Positions 32,238 to 39,688 of a stretch of DNA of 50,423 nucleotides are shown here, piece after piece. The stretch comes from a virus, in the IMG/VR virus record IMGVR_UViG_3300025030_000147, positions 1-50,423 of that record; one strand, written 5' to 3'. Numbering within the stretch: position 1 is the stretch's first letter; every line of letters begins with the position of its first letter. Below the pieces are notes generated by a model, which was given only the letters and a program-made list of their open reading frames with translations, was not told where the DNA came from and searched no databases. Position numbers and translations under genes: made by a program.

Positions 32238-33658
32238 AGGAATTTCACATCATCTACGGAGTAGTCGAAGAAGCTGCCACCCGTCTGATTTGTGAGCGAT
32301 TGGGCCACAAATCCTAGATCGGTCCCAAGTGTGGCCGTAAAACTTACGGGGGCTATGAGCTGAATCCCATTTCGCAAAACTCTTACTTGACTTGATGACG
32401 TTATTTCCATCCTGTATATCGTCCCAGCAGGATCATCTGTGACAACAATGGACCCCAATGATGTTCCGTTACCCGATGCATCGACGCTTGATAAATCCAT
32501 AGTTCTGCTTGATGCAAAAGAGTTGATGTTGAAATAGATGATATTTTTTTGAGGACGACCTGATGCGGATGGGTTGTGATCCGCCACATTGAAAAGCATG
32601 AACACCAGCAAACTAGCATTTGAAGTGAGCGGTTTTTGCACCGTTTGCTTGAATTCAACATATCGACCTACAGCCATCGGTAATGTTGTCTTTGCTTTGT
32701 ACACCTGTCTTACAAGAGATGCGTTCGCACTGCTCAAGTGAGTTGCGAGAGCACTATTTTGGATATTGAAGTACGACCCGCCAGCTAAACTGCCCTCAGT
32801 TGTCAACGTGTTCCAGTACGTGCTGCTCAACGGATCTCCATTCGCTCCGGTGAAGCTGTCGGTGAACCCAGTATAAGGCACGCCTGTTTTAACCTCACTC
32901 AGCGCAGATTCTCCAACAGCATTGACCGCTGTAGCAGCGTACTTGTAGGTGACACCATTTGTCCGACCTGAGTGAACGTATGGCGAGGTAGCCCCGGTGA
33001 TCTTGGTGCTGGAGAGTGTTGGGGTAGACCCGTCGCTGGTCCAATAAATGTTGTAGCTGGTTGCACCGGATACCGCCCCCCATGTTACGGTATTCTGACC
33101 GTCGCCCGCAGTCACTGAGGTAGCGGGCGCGGCGGGAGCTGCTGCAGCGGGCGTGTAGGTATCCGATACCGTAGCCGCCGCGCTGATCGCCGCAACAACC
33201 TGTTCTAGCATGGTCTGCACATCGGTCACGGTGGCTACTACCTCGCCTGCTGCGGTCACCGTCTCAGCAAATCCGGTCACCACACTGCCTGCCTCGGTGG
33301 CAGACGACAGCAGCGCCTCGTTCATCACCTGGGCGTCGGCGGCGCTCACGGTGACGCCTGCAGCGGCAAGGAGGGTGTCGCGGCGGGTGATCAGTTCGGC
33401 CACGGTGACTTCGGCAGCGGCAAAAGTCTGCACCGGCTCGGAGATTCCCGGAGTGCCTACCTGCATGATGGTTTCGTTGGAGACGATCGGTGTTGTGTCG
33501 CCGGTCAGCGGAACCATGCGGAGCTTAACGGCGTAGGTCCCGGTGGAGAGCCCGGCAACGGTGAGGCTCTTGTCCGGTCCCGGCGTCTCGTCGGTCTTGC
33601 CAGGCAACCAGGGACCACCGTTGACGTTATATTCGAGGTTGTAGTGACGTGCTGGCAT
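32234..33658 (-). CDS. Adhesin-like protein with fibronectin III and lectin-like domains, 474 aa
   Basis: The N-terminal region (HYNLEYNVNGGPWLPGK) and helical Ala-rich middle are followed by a fibronectin type III domain (VTWGAVSGATSYNIYWTSDG, YKYAATAVNAVGESALSEV). The last 200 residues (DSFTGANGDPLSSTYWNT, IYRMEITSSSQVRVLRNG) look like a jelly-roll lectin domain. Such combinations occur in phage tail adhesins. The ribosome site GGAGA precedes the ATG. It is paired with the 680-aa protein. Confidence 0.7.
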   Translation of the reverse strand: MPARHYNLEYNVNGGPWLPGKTDETPGPDKSLTVAGLSTGTYAVKLRMVPLTGDTTPIVSNETIMQVGTPGISEPVQTFAAAEVTVAELITRRDTLLAAAGVTVSAADAQVMNEALLSSATEAGSVVTGFAETVTAAGEVVATVTDVQTMLEQVVAAISAAATVSDTYTPAAAAPAAPATSVTAGDGQNTVTWGAVSGATSYNIYWTSDGSTPTLSSTKITGATSPYVHSGRTNGVTYKYAATAVNAVGESALSEVKTGVPYTGFTDSFTGANGDPLSSTYWNTLTTEGSLAGGSYFNIQNSALATHLSSANASLVRQVYKAKTTLPMAVGRYVEFKQTVQKPLTSNASLLVFMLFNVADHNPSASGRPQKNIIYFNINSFASSRTMDLSSVDASGNGTSLGSIVVTDDPAGTIYRMEITSSSQVRVLRNGIQLIAPVSFTATLGTDLGFVAQSLTNQTGGSFFDYSVDDVKFL

Positions 33659-33667
33659 GGACTCTCC

Positions 33668-33892
33668 TTAGCGAAGCTCGTAACTGTACGAAATGGTCAG
33701 GCTGCTTCCATCCGCAAAATAAGTCGTCACAGGTGCTGGCAATGACTGATGACATCCCGCGCACTGGAAGTTAGTGGCCTTCTGCTTTCGCTCGCTCTCT
33801 AGCCATGATCTTTGCAGCGGCACACCTATGATGGTTGCAAGCGATATTGCGACAGACAGCAGTGAAAAGATAATTGTCAGATTGTTTTTCAT
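33668..33892 (-). CDS. Membrane-anchored small protein with a CXXCH motif, 74 aa
   Basis: An excellent ribosome site (GGAGGGGG) precedes the ATG. Residues 1-27 (MKNNLTIIFSLLSVAISLATIIG) form an uncleaved signal anchor or membrane helix. The exported part has CAGCH at about residues 43-47, the exact form of the c-type haem attachment motif, then a beta-rich tail (PVTTYFADGSSLTISYSYELR). One haem site in so short a protein would be unusual. It could equally be a redox or zinc motif. Confidence 0.65.
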   Translation of the reverse strand: MKNNLTIIFSLLSVAISLATIIGVPLQRSWLESERKQKATNFQCAGCHQSLPAPVTTYFADGSSLTISYSYELR

Positions 33893-33925
33893 CTGTTACC
33901 CCCTCCAGTAAGTTGGACAGCGGAG

Positions 33926-33946
33926 GGGCCTAGACGGACTAGGCCC
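33926..33946 (-). terminator. Hairpin between the lipoprotein and CXXCH genes
   Basis: GGGCCTAG (33926-33933), a five-base loop and CTAGGCCC (33939-33946) are perfect complements. No U run follows, so it is not a standard terminator. It may stabilise the 3' end of the lipoprotein message or partly reduce readthrough. Confidence 0.45.
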
Positions 33947-33960
33947 GACCATTTTGCAGC

Positions 33961-34626
33961 TTACTGTAGACGGATCTTGTAGGTAATCTGGAGCGAGTCA
34001 CCCGCAGCCAGGGTACGGGTAGCGGCCAGGGCGGCGTAGGCTACCAGCTTCCCGGTGTTGTCGCTGGAGGTGGCGAGCGCGGCGTAGGTCACGGGGCCGA
34101 CGGTGCCGGTGGCGGTGATGGTGACGGTCTTGCTGGTGATCTCGTAGTGCGATGAAACGAGCTGCGGCACCAGGGGCCAGCCGGTCGAGTCGCGGGTGAT
34201 ACCCTGGGACGCGGGGGCGTAACCGTTGGCGGTGGTCGGCTCACTTGCCGACAGTGTGGTAAGGGTGGAAGTCAGGCCCGGCGTGGTGTTGTAGAGGCGT
34301 AGGTAGTACCCGGTCGGCGGGGTGTTGCCGCGGAACATCACGTCTTCGATCAGGTACTCACCCTCGTTGGCAAGGGCGTTCGGAACATCATGCTCTTCCC
34401 AGATCACGTCGCCGTGGGAGTTGCGGGCCACCAGGTCGAAGTAGCCGTGCTCCTGGATCTGTGCCGCGACCTTGACCGGAGTGTCAGCCTGCCTAAGAGT
34501 GTCGAGCGCGACGGCGGCTGCGGCGGGATTCTGGATCGAGGCGGTGACAGCCTCCTTGTGGACGGTCGAGCAGGCCGTAAGACAGACCAGCACGGTGAGC
34601 AGGACAAGCGAGTACAATTTTTTCAT
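33961..34626 (-). CDS. Lipoprotein carrying a phage structural domain, 221 aa
   Basis: Starts MKKLYSLVLLTVLVCLTAC, a lipoprotein signal with lipobox LTAC, so Cys-19 should become lipidated in the host envelope. From about residue 60 (GDVIWEEHDVPNALANEGEYLIEDVMFRG, YYLRLYNTTPG, SKTVTITATG, SDNTGKLVAYAAL, LQITYKIRLQ) it resembles a domain seen in phage structural proteins. Putting that domain behind a lipoprotein signal is unexpected. It has AAGGAG upstream. Confidence 0.75.
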   Translation of the reverse strand: MKKLYSLVLLTVLVCLTACSTVHKEAVTASIQNPAAAAVALDTLRQADTPVKVAAQIQEHGYFDLVARNSHGDVIWEEHDVPNALANEGEYLIEDVMFRGNTPPTGYYLRLYNTTPGLTSTLTTLSASEPTTANGYAPASQGITRDSTGWPLVPQLVSSHYEITSKTVTITATGTVGPVTYAALATSSDNTGKLVAYAALAATRTLAAGDSLQITYKIRLQ

Positions 34627-34640
34627 TTCACAACTCCTTT

Positions 34641-35264
34641 TTATGGTGTGGTTACTCCAGTTTTTTCTACGTTATCGCCCACCAGGTCCAGCACGGTGGA
34701 CACGCCGCCTACCGCGGGTTTGCTGACCTCGCCGCCTACCGGCTCGACGGTTTGACAGCTAAATTGGACGGTACCATTGAGCAGCACCAATTCGCCCTGT
34801 GGCAGAGGATCTTCTTTGCTGATCGCGTCCACCCAACGATCTGACACCAGACCTACCCGCAGCCCCAGGTCGGCGTTACGCGGATCCATGAGAATGTTGC
34901 GGACCGCTGCCGCAGTGTCGTCCCAAAGGTCGTCCGCTATGCTGCTGGCATCCCGGGCCGCAGCCAGCGCCGCAGCTTTTTGGGTGGGGAGCGCGTCTGC
35001 CATGTTAATGGCGGCGAGGTTACATTTTGCCGCGGCGCTGGCGGTCACGCCGATGGCGTAGATCATCGCGTGCTGCACATCGCCGTACTGAGCACCCCGG
35101 CTCTTGGGAAAGTTACCCTGAGAGAAGAAAACCTGCACCGTAGGCCGGTCTTTCGACTCACGGGCGTCCTGTCCCTGCCCCTGATAGCCGACGACCGTAA
35201 AACGACCCTCTGCGGCGGCTCCGAGGGTATCCACGATGGCTTTTTTGACTATCTGGAAATTCAT
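34641..35264 (-). CDS. Mu gp37-like neck/tail connector protein
   Basis: A 207-aa protein placed between the head-tail stopper-like gene and the tail operon, the position of Mu gp37. FQIVKKAIVDTLGAAAEGRFTVVGYQGQGQDARE and QYGDVQHAMIYAIGVTASA are consistent with a tail terminator or completion protein. The start overlaps the upstream stop (ATGA). The family assignment is by position and general look. Confidence 0.65.
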   Translation of the reverse strand: MNFQIVKKAIVDTLGAAAEGRFTVVGYQGQGQDARESKDRPTVQVFFSQGNFPKSRGAQYGDVQHAMIYAIGVTASAAAKCNLAAINMADALPTQKAAALAAARDASSIADDLWDDTAAAVRNILMDPRNADLGLRVGLVSDRWVDAISKEDPLPQGELVLLNGTVQFSCQTVEPVGGEVSKPAVGGVSTVLDLVGDNVEKTGVTTP

Positions 35265-35611
35265 TCAGTCTGCTCCACTGCCTGCAGGTAGAGGCGGATG
35301 AAACCAAGGGACTCACCACCCTCGGGCGGGCGGGTCGGGGAGATGACATACTGCCCGTCAGACAGCGTCACAAGCCACGTTTCACCAGCAACCGGTATGC
35401 GTGGTAGGCTGGACCGGCGCAAGGACACAATGGGATTGCGGCAGACCGTCCGCTCGCCGTTCTCGGGGTTCATCCGCACCAGATCGTAGAGCACCTGACC
35501 TTTCAGGTCGGTGTACTCTGCTCCGTCAGGTGCAACAAGGGCGACTGGCGTTGACCAGTCGCCCTCAAGAGTTACCGCGAGATCCTGCTCTGCGAGGTCG
35601 CGGAGATTCAC
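35261..35611 (-). CDS. Head-tail stopper-like protein, 116 aa
   Basis: A beta-rich protein (NLRDLAEQDLAVTLEGDWSTPVALVAPDG, VLYDLVRMNPENGE, IVSLRRSSLPRIPVAGETWLVTLSDG). Phage proteins of this build act as head-completion or stopper proteins. It starts GTG overlapping the stop of the 36-aa gene, and overlaps the next start. It should join the portal complex to the tail. Confidence 0.7.
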   Translation of the reverse strand: MNLRDLAEQDLAVTLEGDWSTPVALVAPDGAEYTDLKGQVLYDLVRMNPENGERTVCRNPIVSLRRSSLPRIPVAGETWLVTLSDGQYVISPTRPPEGGESLGFIRLYLQAVEQTE

Positions 35612-35718
35612 GCCGGCTGTTCGGTGATGGTCTTACCGCCCTTGGGTGCAGGGGCAGGCGCCGCTACCGGCTCGGACTTGACGGTACACTGACCGCCCAC
35701 GTAGACGCGAGTTGCCAT
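35608..35718 (-). CDS. Tiny head-region protein, 36 aa
   Basis: Reads MATRVYVGGQCTVKSE, then VAAPAPAPKGGKTI. It starts a few bases after the previous stop (35721) with GGAGG in the preceding codons, and ends in a GTGA overlap with the stopper gene. The Pro/Ala linker suggests it is a short connector or tail of another head protein. The case rests on operon packing. Confidence 0.5.
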   Translation of the reverse strand: MATRVYVGGQCTVKSEPVAAPAPAPKGGKTITEQPA

Positions 35719-35720
35719 TT

Positions 35721-36074
35721 TTACTTGCCCTCCTTGACCTTGGGACCAGCGGTGTTCATGGCTGCGTTGGTCATCTCAGTGATGGTTTTCTGCGCCTGGA
35801 CCAGTTGGGTCGCCAAGTCATCGTTCTCGGCGGTGAGGGCTACCACACGGGCCTGCTCGGCGGCTACCTGCGCCGACAACTCCCCTATCTGCGCCAATGC
35901 GTCGTCCAGGCGGTTGTCCGGTGCAGCCGGTGCAGCGGCGACAATCTCGCCCACCTTGCCCTTGCGTGTCAGCGCAGTGAGGGTATCCTCGTCCACGCCT
36001 TTAGGCATCTCTTCACCTACCTTGTAGTCTTTACCGCCGAAGGAATACACCCCCGGTCCGAGCCATTTAGCCAT
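35721..36074 (-). CDS. Small head protein with coiled coil, 117 aa
   Basis: The ATG at 36074 is chosen because GGAGG lies just upstream; a start four codons earlier overlaps that site. MAKWLGPGVYSFGGKDYKVGEEM is a beta-rich start, then AQIGELSAQVAAEQARVVALTAENDDLATQLVQAQ is a classic coiled coil. It follows the major capsid gene and its terminator. It is possibly a head completion or adaptor protein. Confidence 0.6.
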   Translation of the reverse strand: MAKWLGPGVYSFGGKDYKVGEEMPKGVDEDTLTALTRKGKVGEIVAAAPAAPDNRLDDALAQIGELSAQVAAEQARVVALTAENDDLATQLVQAQKTITEMTNAAMNTAGPKVKEGK

Positions 36075-36109
36075 ATCGTCCTCCATTTTATGTGGTGAGG
36101 CTTACACCC

Positions 36110-36139
36110 AAAAAGCCCCCCTGCTCTTGACAGGGGGGC
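36110..36139 (-). terminator. Intrinsic terminator after the major capsid gene
   Basis: On the minus strand, GCCCCCCTG and CAGGGGGGC form a perfect nine-pair stem with a seven-base loop (36115-36139), followed by five U (36114-36110). It lies 24 bases after the capsid stop. It should end most transcripts that carry protease, decoration and capsid genes, lowering expression of the connectors beyond. Confidence 0.8.
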
Positions 36140-36162
36140 CGGTTCTGATACGCTTTTAACCG

Positions 36163-37374
36163 TTACGGCTCGGTGTCGAGGACCACGAATGCGTCGGTCT
36201 GCGTGGTAGCGAAGATCGGCGCGCACTGAGTCTCGATGCTGACGCGCTTCCAGTCGCTGCTGACGAACGCCTGGCAGTAGAACGCCTGCGCCGGAATGCC
36301 CTGGTCGGTGCCGCCTTTGACATTGGGGGGCATCATCGGTGCGCTCGGGTCGAAGCCGAACAGTTCGCGGTAGAGCTGTGCGCGCTGCGGCAGCATGGGC
36401 AGACCCTCGTTTGGGCCGAAGTAGCGGTCACACCTGGCTGCGCTGGAGGTGAGCAGCACCTTGTCGGCGGCGATATAAGGGGTTGCGGTGCCGTTGGTCG
36501 CGGTGTAGTATTCCGGGTAGGTGAACAGGTAAAGCTGGTAACCCTGCGGGGTGCGAAGCTCGCCCTGATAGACCATGCCGCCCGCGACGAAGCGTGCAAA
36601 CTTGGCCGGCATGACCGACCCGTTGCCCAGGCTGATGTAGGTGTACCGGCGGTTGTCCGCCAGTTTCTGCACCGTTGCATCCCTGATGAAGCTGGACATT
36701 GCGCCGGAACCGAATACCCCCATATCGAAGGTGATGTGACCGTTCTGCCTGCCCTTGGCATTACCGCCGTCGATGTCGCCCAGGATGTCCGCCGAGCCGC
36801 CCGCCCAGGAGGTACCGCACTGGATGGTGTGCGCGGAGTTCCTGCGGAAGTCGTACTGGAGGTCGGTGTTGCTGGTACCGAGAATGGCATCCTGCTTGCC
36901 GGTCATGATGGACTGCCACGCCAGCACTTCACCCAGGCGCATGATGCGGCGGATGTTCTCGTTGTGGATGCGGGCCGCATGGTGACGGAAACGCTGCATC
37001 TGAGTGATGCCCGAGTTGACGGATGCCTCGCCGGCCACGCGGGTGGTCAGGTTTTCAGCGGTGATGTCACCAGTCTCGATAGCGAGCGGGAACTTACGGG
37101 AAAACGAGGTAAACTGCTCGGTCCTGGCATTCTTCTGGAGCGACCCGAGCGACTTGCTGAAAGTGCCGCGGGGAACCAGTGCAGCTACCCTCTCGTCGCC
37201 GCGGATGATGTCGATGTCCACGGTGTTGGCGTCGGGCATGTAGATGGTGCGGGAACCGCCTGCGGTGTTCCCAAAGAAGCTCAAGCCTGCGGTGGGCACG
37301 CCGATGATCTGTTGCTCATCGTACATGCCGGCGGCAAACCGGCTGAAAAGATCCTGCGGTAACGGAGTACTCAT
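36163..37374 (-). CDS. Major capsid protein (lambda gpE family)
   Basis: A 403-aa protein with the look of the Phage_cap_E family: AGLSFFGNTAGGSRTIYMPDANTVDIDIIRGDERVAALVPRG, KFPLAIETGDITAENLTTRVAGE, and a C-terminal part with APIFATTQTDAFVVLDTEP. It follows the gpD-like decoration gene, as in lambda, and has a strong AGGAGGTGAGG ribosome site. It forms the icosahedral shell. A terminator follows it. Confidence 0.9.
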   Translation of the reverse strand: MSTPLPQDLFSRFAAGMYDEQQIIGVPTAGLSFFGNTAGGSRTIYMPDANTVDIDIIRGDERVAALVPRGTFSKSLGSLQKNARTEQFTSFSRKFPLAIETGDITAENLTTRVAGEASVNSGITQMQRFRHHAARIHNENIRRIMRLGEVLAWQSIMTGKQDAILGTSNTDLQYDFRRNSAHTIQCGTSWAGGSADILGDIDGGNAKGRQNGHITFDMGVFGSGAMSSFIRDATVQKLADNRRYTYISLGNGSVMPAKFARFVAGGMVYQGELRTPQGYQLYLFTYPEYYTATNGTATPYIAADKVLLTSSAARCDRYFGPNEGLPMLPQRAQLYRELFGFDPSAPMMPPNVKGGTDQGIPAQAFYCQAFVSSDWKRVSIETQCAPIFATTQTDAFVVLDTEP

Positions 37375-37387
37375 TTTACCTCACCTC

Positions 37388-37864
37388 CTAGTTTTCGAGT
37401 TTGTTGATGTCAGTGGTAGCTTCCACGAAGATGCCGATTCTTGCCAGGTCATCCTCGATGCGACGGACGTTGACCGCGCCGTTGTCGGCACCAGCCGGAT
37501 CGTCCGAGCAGACGCTGTTGATGGTCAGGCTGTTTTCCAGCACCAGCAGCGAACTGTCGACCGAGCAGCCGTCATACCCGCCTACCACGATGGGGCAGTT
37601 TGCTACGTCACCTGCCACGATGGTGGCTGCTGCGATGTCCTCGCCGATATAGATGCCGCGAGCCGCATTGGAGCCGTCCAGTGCGGCCACATCGGTGAGC
37701 GGAACCCACTTCCTCGATGCTGCGACCTGGGCCATGACGGTACCGAATTTGAGCGCAGCGGCGCGGGCGCCGTCGGTCAGGATGGTTTCGGCATCCTTGA
37801 TGATGGTGGAGCCCCCGGTGAAAAAGGGGAAATTGGTGAAATCAGTTCTTCCCTGTACGGCCAT
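37388..37864 (-). CDS. Head decoration protein (lambda gpD-like)
   Basis: A 158-aa protein directly between protease/scaffold and capsid genes. TDFTNFPFFTGGSTIIKDAETILTDGARAAALKFGTVMAQVA and WVPLTDVAALDGSNAARGIYIGEDIAAATIVAGDV agree with gpD-family decoration proteins, which stabilise the expanded capsid. An AAGGGGGT ribosome site lies within the upstream stop region. Confidence 0.88.
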   Translation of the reverse strand: MAVQGRTDFTNFPFFTGGSTIIKDAETILTDGARAAALKFGTVMAQVAASRKWVPLTDVAALDGSNAARGIYIGEDIAAATIVAGDVANCPIVVGGYDGCSVDSSLLVLENSLTINSVCSDDPAGADNGAVNVRRIEDDLARIGIFVEATTDINKLEN

Positions 37865-37866
37865 TG

Positions 37867-38256
37867 TTAGTTACCCCCTTTGGCGAGAGCGATGGCGGCC
37901 TGCAGGTCGTCCTCGCTGGCTACCGGCTGTGCCGGGTCGTACTGCGCCTGCTGCTGTGCCGGCGTAGCACCCTGCTGCTCGGTAGCGGTCTGCGCGGCGG
38001 TCTGAGCGTTCATCTGCTTCACGGCATCCACAGCGGCGACGGACGAGGTCAGTTCCACCTGGGACGCCTCACCCTTGAGCACCTTGAGGGCGGTCTGCCC
38101 GATGATCGGCGGGTACTCGGTACTCGCCATGATGGGAGCGACGGAGTTGATCACCGCCTGCAGCTCCTGTTTCCCCTCGGTACGGGCGGCATTAAGCGCC
38201 TGGTCGTACTCGGCCTTGGCCGCGGGGTTTGCATCCAGCAATTCTTTCAATGCCAT
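37867..38256 (-). CDS. Nested head scaffold protein (lambda Nu3-like)
   Basis: An in-frame start within the protease gene. AGGAGG (38270-38265) lies eight bases before ATG 38256, so the C-terminal 129 residues can be made alone. This is the layout of lambda C/Nu3, where the internal product is the scaffold for procapsid assembly. The helical, Ala/Gln-rich composition (KQMNAQTAAQTATEQQG) suits a scaffold. Confidence 0.8.
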   Translation of the reverse strand: MALKELLDANPAAKAEYDQALNAARTEGKQELQAVINSVAPIMASTEYPPIIGQTALKVLKGEASQVELTSSVAAVDAVKQMNAQTAAQTATEQQGATPAQQQAQYDPAQPVASEDDLQAAIALAKGGN

Positions 38257-38943
38257 CTGCACTTCCTCCTTTTTGGGTTTTCCCGCGGCCACTGCTGCGG
38301 GGGGTTGAATCGACGGCATGATTGCCATCGCTTGTGCGAAGTCTTTACGGGCCTCTGCCGGGTCAGCAGACCATTTGGCGTATGCCTCATGGTAGATCGC
38401 CTGTGCGGCGGCGAGGCAAGCCTCCTGATCGCCGTCATCCTCGGTTTCGATGATCTCATCCACAAACCCGTGGGTGAGCATTTCGTCACCGAAGAAAAAC
38501 GTCTCCTTGTCCATCATTTCAGCGAGTTCATCCACCGACTTGCCGGTGCGCTTGGCGTACTGCTTGGCGAGCAGACCGGAGAGCCCTTTGGTAAACTGCC
38601 CGTAGGCGAGTATGTCGTTGTGGTCACCCCACACGCCGCCGCGGGCGTTGTGGATCATGTACACGGCGTTGTCGTGAGCCTTAACCTTATCGCAGGCCAG
38701 CGGAATGTAGCTCGCCATGCTCATGGCAAAGCCGGACAGGACCGCCGTGGTTTCCCCACCGTAGTTGCGAATCAGGTTGAAAATCTCCAAACCCTGAGAG
38801 ATAAAACCGCCCGGGCTGGACACGTCAAACTCGACAGCTTCACCGTTGGCGGCCTGCAATTCCTCCCGCACACCCCTCGCAGTGGTATCCCATCCGATGA
38901 TGCCGGTAATTGCTATTTTCTTCGCCAAGGCTACCCCCTTCAT
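37867..38943 (-). CDS. ClpP-like head maturation protease with fused scaffold
   Basis: A 358-aa S14 (ClpP-type) protease. The catalytic Ser is in GFAMSMAS (about 75) and the His in MIHNA (about 98), with an Asp expected near 150. The C-terminal 130 residues (MALKELLDANPAAKAEY, then Gln/Ala-rich) form a scaffold domain that is also made separately. The ATG at 38943 lies after a leader with five DnaA-box-like sites. A TTG five codons in, after GGGGGT, is an alternative start. Confidence 0.9.
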   Translation of the reverse strand: MKGVALAKKIAITGIIGWDTTARGVREELQAANGEAVEFDVSSPGGFISQGLEIFNLIRNYGGETTAVLSGFAMSMASYIPLACDKVKAHDNAVYMIHNARGGVWGDHNDILAYGQFTKGLSGLLAKQYAKRTGKSVDELAEMMDKETFFFGDEMLTHGFVDEIIETEDDGDQEACLAAAQAIYHEAYAKWSADPAEARKDFAQAMAIMPSIQPPAAVAAGKPKKEEVQMALKELLDANPAAKAEYDQALNAARTEGKQELQAVINSVAPIMASTEYPPIIGQTALKVLKGEASQVELTSSVAAVDAVKQMNAQTAAQTATEQQGATPAQQQAQYDPAQPVASEDDLQAAIALAKGGN

Positions 38944-38948
38944 AAAAG

Positions 38949-39070
38949 TTATCCACAGGGTTAAAAGGCAAATTTGGAGCTTGGTTTTTCGCTAGTAATA
39001 CCAGCTAATTACACCGCTCGACCTGTGGATAACCTGTGGATTCGTGTGGATAACTTTTTATTTATCCACA
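38949..39070. promoter_or_regulatory. Cluster of five DnaA-box-like sites
   Basis: TTATCCACA occurs at 38949-38957 and 39062-39070, its complement TGTGGATAA at 39024-39032 and 39045-39053, and a near match TGTGGATTC at 39035-39043. They lie in the leader between the capsid-operon promoter and the protease ATG, in an A+T-rich stretch. Five sites in 122 bases are unlikely by chance. Origin function or DnaA control of late transcription are both possible. Confidence 0.7.
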
Positions 39071-39095
39071 AAATGCTATTTCTAGGCTCGCGCGC

Positions 39096-39124
39096 ACGGT
39101 ACAACCGACTCATTAAAAAGTCAA
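39096..39124 (-). promoter_or_regulatory. Promoter of the protease-decoration-capsid transcript
   Basis: TTGACT (39124-39119), a 17-base spacer and TACCGT (39101-39096) on the minus strand. Transcription would start near 39089 and leave a 146-base leader holding the DnaA-box-like sites. It shares 21 of 29 positions with the portal promoter at 43140-43168, including ATGAG in the spacer and TGTACC at the -10 region. Confidence 0.55.
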
Positions 39125-39127
39125 GTC

Positions 39128-39289
39128 TTATTTCAGTAGCGGTATGGTATTGCCGCTTGCCGCCGGAGATGTCGTCACGGATTTGGGTTGCTCGATGGTC
39201 AGATTGTTATCGTTGCCCGATACCGTGACGTTGATGGTCGAGCATCCAGCTAGCGCGACGCCAAAAATTAACAGTAAAAGTTTTTTCAT
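39128..39289 (-). CDS. Small lipoprotein of the lysis cassette, 53 aa
   Basis: Reads MKKLLLLIFGVALAGCSTI; the lipobox is LAGC with Cys-16 lipidated. The short mature part (VTVSGNDNNLTIEQPKSV, TTSPAASG) is Ser/Thr/Asn-rich. AGGAGA precedes the ATG, which overlaps the previous stop (ATGA). It could be an outer-membrane spanin subunit (Rz1-like) or another envelope lipoprotein. It is the last gene before the capsid promoter. Confidence 0.65.
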   Translation of the reverse strand: MKKLLLLIFGVALAGCSTINVTVSGNDNNLTIEQPKSVTTSPAASGNTIPLLK

Positions 39290-39459
39290 TTTTCAGTCTC
39301 CTGTATCGCCTGCTCCAACATCTCATCGCACGCATTGGACCAGTATTCGTATTCCGCATGGACCGCGCCGTACCAGGGGTCGTACAAACTGATTGAGTTT
39401 TGCAAATCACCCCACAACTTAGCCTGCTCACAGACGGCGATATGTATTTCTACGTCCAT
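39286..39459 (-). CDS. Small acidic protein in the lysis cassette, 57 aa
   Basis: Reads MDVEIHIAVCEQAKLWGDL, then DPWYGAVHAEYEYW and DEMLEQAIQETEK. It is aromatic and acidic with no membrane segment. No Shine-Dalgarno sequence is seen, so it may depend on coupling: its start lies inside the preceding 24-codon gene. The last codons overlap the 53-aa lipoprotein start. Function unknown. Confidence 0.5.
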   Translation of the reverse strand: MDVEIHIAVCEQAKLWGDLQNSISLYDPWYGAVHAEYEYWSNACDEMLEQAIQETEK

Positions 39460-39524
39460 GTAGTCGTGGGCGGAACTATCGTGGGGGAAAGCAGCATGAC
39501 GACGATCATCAGGATAATTTTCAT
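39450..39524 (-). CDS. 24-residue hydrophobic peptide
   Basis: Reads MKIILMIVVMLLSPTIVPPTT. GGGAG lies eight bases before the ATG, which itself overlaps the stop of the Rz1-like gene. The product looks like a bare signal peptide or membrane peptide. Given its location it may aid lysis or simply provide ribosome coupling for the next gene. Low certainty. Confidence 0.35.
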   Translation of the reverse strand: MKIILMIVVMLLSPTIVPPTTTWT

Positions 39525-39688
39525 TTTCGCAGCTCCCATAAGACCTTGACCGCCACCGTGTTGACCTTGGCGGGTGACTCTCCTACTTCATGCCGGACAC
39601 TGGTACCTGCTTCAAGACCCACCGTTTTGGGGCAGGCAACTGACGTGCAGCCGGTCAACAGCAGACACCACACAGCTAACCACCGCAC
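39521..39688 (-). CDS. Rz1-like lysis lipoprotein, 55 aa
   Basis: GTG start at 39688 with AGGAGG eight bases upstream. VRWLAVWCLLLTGCTSVACPKT has a lipobox LTGC with Cys-14 as the lipidation site. The mature part (GLEAGTSVRHEVGESPAKVNTVAVKVLWELRK) is short, as for outer-membrane spanins. No separate Rz-like inner-membrane gene is obvious. It overlaps the lipase 3' end by 13 bases. Confidence 0.6.
   Translation of the reverse strand: MRWLAVWCLLLTGCTSVACPKTVGLEAGTSVRHEVGESPAKVNTVAVKVLWELRK

Noticed and set aside
39207-39431. 74-codon Arg/Thr-rich reading frame
   Set aside because: It is a shadow of the 57-aa and 53-aa lysis-cassette genes, which have better composition and start/stop overlap.
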